Below, in pieces: positions 57,680 through 64,000 of a stretch of 64,000 nt of DNA. The stretch's first letter is position 1, and each line of letters begins with the position of its first letter. Below the pieces are notes generated by a model, which ran no database searches, was not told the DNA's origin, and worked only from the letters and a program-made list of their open reading frames with translations. This stretch comes from Actinoallomurus soli. GTDB taxonomy: Bacteria; Actinomycetota; Actinomycetes; Streptosporangiales; Streptosporangiaceae. The translations under genes and the position numbers were made by a program. The DNA is taken from NCBI RefSeq assembly GCF_024055715.1, contig NZ_JAMXMV010000012.1, positions 124,001 through 188,000 of the forward strand, in the 5' to 3' direction.

Positions 57680-58615
57680 ATGGCGGACCTTCCGGCGATC
57701 ACCCTGCGCGACGTCGTCAAGCGGTACCGCGACAAGGACGGATCCCAGATCACCGCGGTCGACGGGCTCACGCTCGACGTGCCCGCCGGCGTCTGCCTCG
57801 GCCTGCTCGGCCCGAACGGCGCCGGCAAGTCCACCACCATGCGCATGCTGACCGCCCAATCCCGCGCCGACGAGGGTGAGATCACCGTCCTGGGCCATCC
57901 CGTCCCGGCCGAGGCGAAAGAGGCGCGGGCGCTCATGGGCGTGGTCCCGCAGACCGACAACCTCGACGAGGAGCTCACCGTCCGGCAGAACCTCGAGGTG
58001 TTCGCGCACCTGTACCGCCTGCCCCGTGCCGGACGGCGCCGGGCGGTCGAGCGGGCCCTGGAGATCGCCCAGCTCACCGGGCGCGCCAGGACCCGCGTCG
58101 TGAACCTGTCCGGCGGCATGCGCCGGCGGCTCCTCGTCGCGCGCGGGCTGGTGCACTCCCCGCGCCTCGTGCTGCTCGACGAGCCGACGGTCGGCCTCGA
58201 CCCGCAGGTCCGCGCCGACCTGTGGGGCCTGATCGCCGGGCTGCGCGACGAGGGCACGACCGTGCTGATGTCCACCCACTACATCGAGGAGGCCGAGCGG
58301 CTCGCCGACGCCTGCGCGCTGATGTCCGGCGGCCGGATCGTCGCCCAGGGCACGCCCGGCGAGCTGATCGCCCACCACGCGGGCGACAGCGTCGAGGAGC
58401 ACCACGGCCCGCCCGACCGGCTGGCGGAGATCGAGGCGCTCGTACGCCGGGCGGGCCTGCCGACCCGGCGCACCGGCCCGACCGTGTCGGTGCTGCGGGC
58501 CGAGCACATCCCGCCGTCGCTGGCCGACGCGCTCGGCAACGGCGACCGGGTCGTACGGCGGGCGGCCAGCCTCGAAGACGTGTTCGTCGTCCTGACCGGA
58601 GAGAACGTTGGCTGA
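57680..58615 (+). CDS. ABC efflux ATP-binding protein (DrrA type)
   Basis: 311 residues. Walker A GPNGAGKST, signature LSGGMRR, Walker B LVLLDEPTVGLD and H-loop STHY are intact. The C-terminal extension with FVVLTG is DrrA-like. ATG 57680 has GGAGA upstream; a GTG at 57671 is possible. It overlaps the permease start by 8 bases. Exports an unknown lipid or drug. Divergent from the DUF1707 gene (54-base gap). Confidence 0.93.
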   Translation: MADLPAITLRDVVKRYRDKDGSQITAVDGLTLDVPAGVCLGLLGPNGAGKSTTMRMLTAQSRADEGEITVLGHPVPAEAKEARALMGVVPQTDNLDEELTVRQNLEVFAHLYRLPRAGRRRAVERALEIAQLTGRARTRVVNLSGGMRRRLLVARGLVHSPRLVLLDEPTVGLDPQVRADLWGLIAGLRDEGTTVLMSTHYIEEAERLADACALMSGGRIVAQGTPGELIAHHAGDSVEEHHGPPDRLAEIEALVRRAGLPTRRTGPTVSVLRAEHIPPSLADALGNGDRVVRRAASLEDVFVVLTGENVG

Positions 58616-59390
58616 CACGAGACTCCGCCGGTTCGAGTGGGCGCCGGTGCGCGGCGTCTGGCGGCACGAGCTGGCGCTCTTCCGGCGCTACTGGCCCTCC
58701 TCGTCGTTCGCCTCCACCGTCGAGCCCACCATCTACCTGCTCGCCTTCGGCTTCGGCTTCGGGTCGCTGCTGGGCCACGTCGCCGGCTACCGCTACGTCG
58801 ACTTCGTCGGCACGGGCGTGGTGGCCACGGCCGCGCTGTTCACGTCGGTGTTCCCGGGGATGTTCAACACCTACGTCCGGCGGGTCTACCAGCACTCCTA
58901 CGAGGCGGTGCTGGCGGCGCCCGTGGACGTGCACGAACTCGTGGCCGGCGAGGCGTCGTGGATCGCGGTCAAGAGCGGGATGTTCTCCTGCGTGCCGCTG
59001 CTGGTCGCGATGCTCTTCGGGCTGCACCCGGCCGCCGGCATGCTCGCCGTGCCGCTCTTCACGACCCTCACGGCGGTCGGGTTCGCGCTGTTCGGCGTCT
59101 GGGCGTCGACGGTCGTCCCGTCGATCAACAGCTTCGACTACGTGATCACGGGCATCCTCACCCCGCTGTTCCTGGTCGCGGGTACCTTCTTCCCGATCAG
59201 CGGCCTGCCGGCCTGGGCCCGTACGGCGGCGCATGTCAATCCGCTGTACCACTGCGTCGAGCTGGTCCGCCACGCGGTCTTCGGCTTCCACCCGCTGGCG
59301 GACCTCGGCCACCTGGGCACCCTCGCGCTCTTCGCCGCGGTGATGGCGGTCCTCGCCGTCCGCGGGATGCGGCGCCGCCTCATCGACTGA
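58608..59390 (+). CDS. ABC-2 type efflux permease (DrrB type)
   Basis: 260 residues, six hydrophobic segments. TTG start at 58608 with GGAGAG upstream, overlapping the ATPase gene. The GTFFPISGLPAWARTAAHVNPLYH segment is the conserved ABC-2 motif. Partner of the DrrA-type ATPase. Confidence 0.92.
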   Translation: MADTRLRRFEWAPVRGVWRHELALFRRYWPSSSFASTVEPTIYLLAFGFGFGSLLGHVAGYRYVDFVGTGVVATAALFTSVFPGMFNTYVRRVYQHSYEAVLAAPVDVHELVAGEASWIAVKSGMFSCVPLLVAMLFGLHPAAGMLAVPLFTTLTAVGFALFGVWASTVVPSINSFDYVITGILTPLFLVAGTFFPISGLPAWARTAAHVNPLYHCVELVRHAVFGFHPLADLGHLGTLALFAAVMAVLAVRGMRRRLID

Positions 59391-59414
59391 CGGCGACGGG
59401 CGGTTGCGGAGGTA

Positions 59415-59465
59415 TTGACCCCCGATGACCTGGTATCTACGCTGACGCGAACGTATTTCACGTTC
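59415..59465 (+). promoter_or_regulatory. Promoter and operator of the MFS gene at 59477
   Basis: TTGACC (59415-59420), 17-base spacer, TACGCT (59438-59443). Six bases later GAACGT-atttc-ACGTTC (59449-59465) is a perfect 6-bp-arm dyad covering the expected start point, followed by GGAGGG. This is a compact repressible promoter. No regulator gene is adjacent. Confidence 0.6.
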
Positions 59466-59476
59466 CGGAGGGCAGC

Positions 59477-60688
59477 GTGGCGGCGGACATCGACGAACGG
59501 ACCCGGCGCGGCCGCTACGCGGCGTACGTGGCCTTCGGTGTGCAGGGGCTGAGCTTCGCCGCCCTCGTGACCCGCATCCCGGAACTGCAGAAGGCCCACA
59601 ACCTCAGCGACGGCGCGCTCGCCCTCGTCCTGCTGGCCGTTCCGGTGGTCGCCGGGATCGGCAGCGTGCTCGCCGGTTCGCTCATGACGCGGTACGGCAG
59701 CGGGGTCGTGCTGCGAGTCGCCCAGCCGCTCGTCCTCCTGTCGATCGTCGCGATCGGCGTCGCGCCCGGCGATCTCGCGCTGTACGGCGCGGCGGCCTTG
59801 TTCGGCCTGTTCGTCGGCGCGGTGGACGCCTCCATGAACGCCCAGGCGGTCACCGCCGAGACGCGGTACGGCAAGAGCCTGCTCACCGGCTTCCACGCCG
59901 TGTGGAGCGCGGCGGGCATCCTCGCCGGTCTGTGGAGCGCGTTCGCCAACCGGATCGACCTGGGCCTCGGCACCGGGTTCGCCCTCCCGGCGGTCCTCGG
60001 CGTCGCGGCGTCCCTGTCCACCGGCCACCGTCTGTATCCGAAGGCGCTGGAGGCCACCGGGCCGAGCGTCGAACAGCTGAAGGCCGCCGCCAGGAGAGTG
60101 CCGTGGAAGCCGATCATCATCATCGGCGCCGCGGTGACCTGCATGTACATCGCGGACTCGGCGACCTCCAGCTACAGCGCGAAGTACCTCAAGGACGACC
60201 TGCACGCCTCCGGCGCCGTCGCCCCTCTCGGCTACGTCGCCTACCAGATCTGCATGATGCTCAGCCGGACCGGCGCCGACCTGCTCGTACGCGCCCACGG
60301 CGCCGCGAGGATCGTCGGGGCGGGCGGGCTGATCGGCGGCGTCGGCCTCCTCACCGCGGCGCTCTCCCCGAATCCCCTGGTCGCCATCGCCGGGTTCGCC
60401 GTCGCCGGGGTCGGTCTCTCCGTCGTCGTCCCCACGTCCTTCTCGGCGGCCGGCCGGCTCGACCCGACCGGGCTCGGCATCGCCGTCTCCCGGGTGAACG
60501 TCTTCAACTACGCCGGGTTCGTGCTCGGCGCGGCCATCGCGGGGGCGGTCGCCTCCGATCTGTGGCTCGCCTACCTGCTGGGCGCCGCACTCTGCCTCGT
60601 CGTCCTGGTGACCGCACGGGGGTTCGAGCCCGCGCCCGTCGACGGGGCGATGCCGAATCCCGCCGTCGCCGAACGCCCCGTCGCCTGA
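59477..60688 (+). CDS. MFS transporter
   Basis: 403 residues, 12 hydrophobic segments. GTG start with GGAGGG upstream. GVQGLSFAALVTRIPELQKA opens segment 1. The DASMNAQAVTAE stretch and a long even distribution of glycine resemble the YbjJ-type MFS group. Substrate unknown. Confidence 0.87.
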   Translation: MAADIDERTRRGRYAAYVAFGVQGLSFAALVTRIPELQKAHNLSDGALALVLLAVPVVAGIGSVLAGSLMTRYGSGVVLRVAQPLVLLSIVAIGVAPGDLALYGAAALFGLFVGAVDASMNAQAVTAETRYGKSLLTGFHAVWSAAGILAGLWSAFANRIDLGLGTGFALPAVLGVAASLSTGHRLYPKALEATGPSVEQLKAAARRVPWKPIIIIGAAVTCMYIADSATSSYSAKYLKDDLHASGAVAPLGYVAYQICMMLSRTGADLLVRAHGAARIVGAGGLIGGVGLLTAALSPNPLVAIAGFAVAGVGLSVVVPTSFSAAGRLDPTGLGIAVSRVNVFNYAGFVLGAAIAGAVASDLWLAYLLGAALCLVVLVTARGFEPAPVDGAMPNPAVAERPVA

Positions 60689-60740
60689 GCGGACGGCGCG
60701 CACCGGCGTTCCGGCGCGGGGCCGCCGGGGTGTATCGCGG

Positions 60741-60762
60741 GCGTATCGAGAATCGCATACGC
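60741..60762. repeat. Inverted repeat upstream of the serine hydrolase gene
   Basis: GCGTAT (60741-60746) and ATACGC (60757-60762) flank 10 bases; an additional GTATCG lies at 60732-60737. It is 33 bases before the ATG. It may be an operator. Confidence 0.4.
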
Positions 60763-60794
60763 CACCGCAACGGCCTCGCGTCTTCAGTGGAGGC

Positions 60795-62027
60795 ATGGAT
60801 CACAACGCATCGATCGACCGGCGGCGGCTGCTCGGATGGGGCGGGCTGGCGGCCGCCGGCGTGGTGGCCGGCACGTCCCTGGTGGGCGCCCAGGCCGGTC
60901 ACGCCGACCAGACCCCGGCCGATGACCACCGGATCCCGCCGGACACCCTGCCCGGCGGAGCCTACGACCGGTACGTGGCGCGGCTGGCCGCCCAGGGCAG
61001 GTTCTCCGGCGTGGTGCTGCTGTCACACCACGGCCGGACGGTGCTGTCCCGCAGCTACGGCATGGCCGACAGGGAGAAGGGGATCGCCAACCACGAGGGC
61101 ACCGCGTTCAGCCTCAGTTCGGCGGGCAAGCCGTTCCACGCGGTGGCCGTCCTGCAGCTGGCCCAGCAGGGCCGGCTGCGACTGTCGGACACGGTGGGCG
61201 ACCATCTGAAGGGCTTCGCCAAGGACATCGCCGAGCAGGTGACCGTCCACCACCTGCTGTCCGGCACCTCCGGGCTGGACAGCCCGGCCGAGGACGTGCA
61301 ACGCGTCTTCCAGAGCCGGGACGAGGTGCACGAGTACTACGAGCAGCGGGCCCGGCAGGCGAGACTGGTGGGCGTCCCGGGCTCTCCCGACACCGCCCAC
61401 GAGGAGGCGGAGGTCACCATCTCCGCGCTGATCGTGGAGGCCGTGACCGGCGAGACGTACTGGGACCACGTGGAGGAGAACATCTTCCGGCGCTGCGGCA
61501 TGACCGGATCGGCGTTCTACACCCGGCCGCAGTGGCTCACCGACGCGCACATCGCGCACCCGTACATGACGCTGGCCGACGGGAGCGTGGTGGACGCCAT
61601 CCGTAACCTGGACAAGAGCAGCCCGGACCAGGACGTTCTCGGCAAGAATCCGGGCCGCGCCTTCATCGACGCCCCCGGAGACGGTGGCTTCGCCACCGCG
61701 CCGGATCTGGTCCGGTTCGCCCGCGCGCTGGGCGACGGCACGCTGCTGGACCGGCCCTGGGCCGACGTGCTCACCGCCGCCAAGATCCCCCACGGACCGG
61801 GGTCGTTCGGCGCGTACGGGATTCCGGTCTCCATCGTCGGCGGCCAGTGGATGTACCAGCGCGCCGGCGGCAACCCCGGTGTCGGCGCCAACTGGGACAT
61901 CTACCCGTACACCGGCTGGGTCGGTGTCATCCTCGGCAACGGCGACGGCGTGCCGCTGCGGGAGATGATCGGGCAGGAGATGCAGGCCATCACCGGAGTT
62001 CCGGCCGGCGGGGGAACGGGCGGCTGA
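60795..62027 (+). CDS. Tat-exported serine hydrolase, beta-lactamase class C-like, with altered second motif
   Basis: 410 residues. RRRLLGWGG with a following hydrophobic stretch is a Tat signal, so the enzyme is exported. The SxxK motif is SAGK in SLSSAGKPFHA, and the fold from 65 to 400 is serine beta-lactamase/penicillin-binding. The usual Tyr-x-Asn position reads A-H-E-E (AHEEAEVTISALIVEAVTG) and the third motif position reads RAGG. The fold is kept but catalytic competence is uncertain. ATG 60795 with GTGGAGG upstream. Confidence 0.85.
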   Translation: MDHNASIDRRRLLGWGGLAAAGVVAGTSLVGAQAGHADQTPADDHRIPPDTLPGGAYDRYVARLAAQGRFSGVVLLSHHGRTVLSRSYGMADREKGIANHEGTAFSLSSAGKPFHAVAVLQLAQQGRLRLSDTVGDHLKGFAKDIAEQVTVHHLLSGTSGLDSPAEDVQRVFQSRDEVHEYYEQRARQARLVGVPGSPDTAHEEAEVTISALIVEAVTGETYWDHVEENIFRRCGMTGSAFYTRPQWLTDAHIAHPYMTLADGSVVDAIRNLDKSSPDQDVLGKNPGRAFIDAPGDGGFATAPDLVRFARALGDGTLLDRPWADVLTAAKIPHGPGSFGAYGIPVSIVGGQWMYQRAGGNPGVGANWDIYPYTGWVGVILGNGDGVPLREMIGQEMQAITGVPAGGGTGG

Positions 62028-62870
62028 GCCGCGCACGCGCAGGCTCTGTCCGACGGTTCCTTCGTTCTCCTCGTAGACGACGTGGTGGCGGCGGGTGTAG
62101 CGGTTGAGCGCCGCCGGGTCGAAGCGGCCGCCCCGGCTCACCTCGGTGCGATGCTCGATGAGGGCCTCCACCACGCGCTCCCAGCCGCCGGGCGAGGAGA
62201 TCTGGACGACCTTGGGCGGCGGGGTGGATCCGGGGCGGATCGCGTGCGGGACGCCGTGCGGCAGCAGGACGAACCGCCCCTTGCCGACCCGGTGCGTCAT
62301 CCCGTCGAAGTCGATCTCCAGGACGCCGTCCACCACGTAGATGCACTCGTCGGCGACGTGGTGGGTGTGGCGCGGGACGGGCTGGGCGACGGTCACCTCC
62401 AGCAGGGAGATCAGGCCGTCGGTGTCCTCGGTGCGCGCCTTGACGCCGAACGCGGGCGGCACGGCGATGCGCCCGGGCCTCGCCTGTCCCCGCCGCAGCG
62501 GGTGGAACCGGCTCTTGCCGCCCCAGTCGGCAGGGTCGCCCTCCCCTAGGTGGTAGCGCATGCCGTACGGCCTGCCCAGCTCGTTGAGCTTCCGCCGGTC
62601 GCGGTGACCGTCGCCCGCGCCCGCCCCGTACACGTCCTCGAGGTAGCGGTCCCAGCCGCCCGGCGCGGACAAGTCCAGGGCGTGCACGGTGGAGCCGTCC
62701 GCGCCGAGGTTGCGCATGGCGTGCGTGACGCCGCGCCGGAGCAGGGCGAACATCCCGGCGGTGAGGTGGTGGACGGCGCCGTCGAACAAGAGGCTGTTCG
62801 GTCCGGCCCCACCCGAGGTGAAGTGGTTACGGCCACCGACACCGGCGCCAGGCGAGGTGGACCCAGGAGA
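62028..62870 (-). pseudogene. Cupin gene remnant lacking both ends
   Basis: The minus-strand frame encodes two cupin halves. HHLTAGMFALLRRGVTHAMR is the second half of one cupin, and a complete second cupin follows (VPRHTHHVADECIYVVDGVL, LLPHGVPHAIRP). The first half of the first cupin is missing: upstream sequence is low-complexity, then a truncated DUF397 ORF. Only a TTG (62789) is available as start. At the other end no stop occurs until 61023, antisense to the serine hydrolase, suggesting loss of the natural 3' end. Boundaries are approximate. Confidence 0.6.
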
Positions 62871-62875
62871 GCGCC

Positions 62876-62974
62876 TCAGGACGGCCGAGTGTCCGTCTCG
62901 ACGACCGCGATCTCGACACAGTCGCCCTGCTGCGCTCCGCTACGGCTGCTCTTCCGCCAGACCGGAATGCTCAT
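62876..62974 (-). CDS. Truncated DUF397 protein
   Basis: 32 residues beginning MSIPVWRKSSRSGAQQGDCV. This is the DUF397 N-terminal signature; the family is normally 60-75 residues and continues with a VRDSKDP region, absent here. AAGGAG lies 8 bases before ATG 62974. It follows the TPR regulator gene, the usual neighbour. Probably a truncated gene from the same deletion that damaged the cupin gene. Confidence 0.65.
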   Translation of the reverse strand: MSIPVWRKSSRSGAQQGDCVEIAVVETDTRPS

Positions 62975-63010
62975 TTCATCGTCTCCTTATCGGGCGTTCC
63001 GCATAGGCAT

Positions 63011-64000
63011 TCAGACCCGGCAGCCGTAGTCGTCGATCAGGTCCCGGACTTCCCCGACATCGCGGAAAGGCCGGAGGCGAGTGAGAACAGTTTGGGAGCG
63101 CCGAACGGTGCGCTCGCTCGGCATGTCGGCCGAGAGTTCGAGCATGCGACGAGCCGTTCGCGCGGCTTCCTCGGGCTCGTTGGCATCGGTGAGGGCGACC
63201 GCGAGCCAGGACAGGTAGAGCGCGAGTTCTCGCGCATGGGTGTCGTCGTACCGGCCGAGCACCTCCGTCAGCACGGGCACCGCACGGAGCGGACGCCGCA
63301 ACTCCACGTGAACGCGGGCTTCCATGATGCGAAGCTCGCTCTCGTCGACCCAGTACAGATAGGGAGGGTCGTCCTGGCCTCCGTGCCGCGAGAGAGCCTC
63401 GGATGCCCGTCCGAGGGCCCTGATCGCCAAGGATGCCTGATCGGTCTTCGCGTAGGCCCAGGCGACCCGGTCCCAGAAGAGCGCCTCCGCCCGAGGCGGC
63501 GCGTGGCGGCCCGCCTCCTCGAGTGCTGCGATCGCGAGGTCCAGTCCGGCTTCGAGGGCGCCGACGTTGGTCCGGTGATAAGCGAGAGACCCGACCAGAT
63601 TGGCGGCTGATGTCCGGTCACCGGTCTCACGCGCCGCGCCGATACCGAGCTGGTAGATCTCCTCGGCCCGCCGGTCGAGACCGGCGTCACTGGCGATCCA
63701 ACCGACGACCTGCGCCAGCTCACCGATCGCGGCGAGGAGCGTCCGGCCGACCTGCTCGCTGAAGTCGCCCGCCCGGTGCATGGCCACAGCGGCATCCAGT
63801 TCTCGCAGGGCAGGTCCGATCAGGTCCCCGCCGGCCAACACGTCGTCCGCCAGACGCAGCCGGTGTATGCGGGCCCACAGATCGGCGACCGTTTCTGGGC
63901 CTATCCGTCGTCCGGTCGCACCGCCCGACTGTGGCACCGACGCGTCAATCTCTGAGAGGCCATGGACGAATGAGTTCGCGTGCGGGTGAGGGTGAGGCTG
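63011..64000 (-). CDS. TPR-containing regulator (XRE/DUF397-partner type), 5' end outside window
   Basis: At least 330 residues. The frame stays open to the right edge, so the start and any helix-turn-helix lie outside. LWARIHRLRLADDVLAGGDL, followed by TPR-like helices (VGRTLLAAIGELAQVVGWIA, AEEIYQLGIGAARETGDRTS), is typical of actinobacterial XRE-TPR proteins that pair with DUF397. An in-frame GTG at 63937 exists but residues before it look coding. It precedes the DUF397 ORF by 36 bases. Confidence 0.8.
   Translation of the reverse strand, partial: QPHPHPHANSFVHGLSEIDASVPQSGGATGRRIGPETVADLWARIHRLRLADDVLAGGDLIGPALRELDAAVAMHRAGDFSEQVGRTLLAAIGELAQVVGWIASDAGLDRRAEEIYQLGIGAARETGDRTSAANLVGSLAYHRTNVGALEAGLDLAIAALEEAGRHAPPRAEALFWDRVAWAYAKTDQASLAIRALGRASEALSRHGGQDDPPYLYWVDESELRIMEARVHVELRRPLRAVPVLTEVLGRYDDTHARELALYLSWLAVALTDANEPEEAARTARRMLELSADMPSERTVRRSQTVLTRLRPFRDVGEVRDLIDDYGCRV

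Noticed and set aside
57629-58618. N-terminal extension of the DUF1707 gene antisense to the ABC ATPase
   Set aside because: The ABC gene on the other strand is complete with all motifs; the DUF1707 domain begins normally after GTG 57625.
61023-62027. Continuation of the cupin frame antisense to the serine hydrolase
   Set aside because: No cupin or other domain in this part; it reflects absence of stops in a high-GC antisense frame after loss of the natural end.

Overview
The window is high-GC actinobacterial DNA with dense genes, strongly GC-biased third codon positions, many GTG or TTG starts, and ATGA/GTGA stop-start overlaps. The exonuclease VII / ispH / ychF / glpX neighbourhood has the same gene content as the Mycobacterium Rv1099-Rv1112 region. 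A Tat-exported hydrolase, two Ser/Thr kinases and a DUF397/TPR-regulator pair at the right edge suggest a filamentous actinomycete, possibly Streptosporangiales (for example Actinomadura-like). The taxonomic placement is inference.

Left part (1-20 kb): a peptide ABC importer operon (minus strand) has an operator-like promoter region and a divergent XRE regulator. Next come two complete but unrelated complex II operons. The first is a Mycobacterium Sdh1-like set (sdhC-A-B, minus) with a divergent LysR gene and a T-N11-A LysR box centred about -65 from a predicted sdhC promoter. The second is a larger-anchor fumarate reductase/succinate dehydrogenase set (plus). They are followed by a three-gene operon (DUF4282 protein, membrane Ser/Thr kinase, coiled-coil partner) and the translational GTPase gene typA.

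Middle (20-35 kb): a receptor-like Ser/Thr kinase faces a minus-strand operon encoding a Tcp/Tn916-type conjugation apparatus: TcpC-like, small TcpD-like membrane protein, TcpE fused to a degenerate ParA/MinD domain, VirB4 ATPase, VirB6-like channel, accessory protein, and transglycosylase-NlpC/P60 hydrolase. No relaxase, coupling protein, integrase or att site is visible. The operon runs directly into a NUDIX hydrolase and an MTH1187-type protein. This orphan type IV secretion-like machine is the strongest candidate for an undescribed system.

Right part (35-64 kb): conserved housekeeping genes (ychF, rmuC, DUF6542, ispH, lipid-droplet-associated protein, xseA, xseB, DUF4245, glpX) are interrupted by two regulator/MFS efflux modules (MarR-MFS, ArsR-MFS), each with clear operator palindromes. 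A two-component system is co-transcribed with a membrane-anchored substrate-binding/vWA protein. A sugar ABC importer without its own ATPase is preceded by a textbook promoter whose 17-bp spacer holds a DasR (dre)-like palindrome. DrrAB-type efflux genes, an MFS gene with a promoter/operator and a serine hydrolase with altered catalytic motifs follow. The right edge is decayed: a cupin gene lacking both ends, a truncated DUF397 gene and a partial TPR regulator.

No tRNA, rRNA, CRISPR array, insertion sequence or replication origin was seen. Promoters and operators were found by eye and are predictions.
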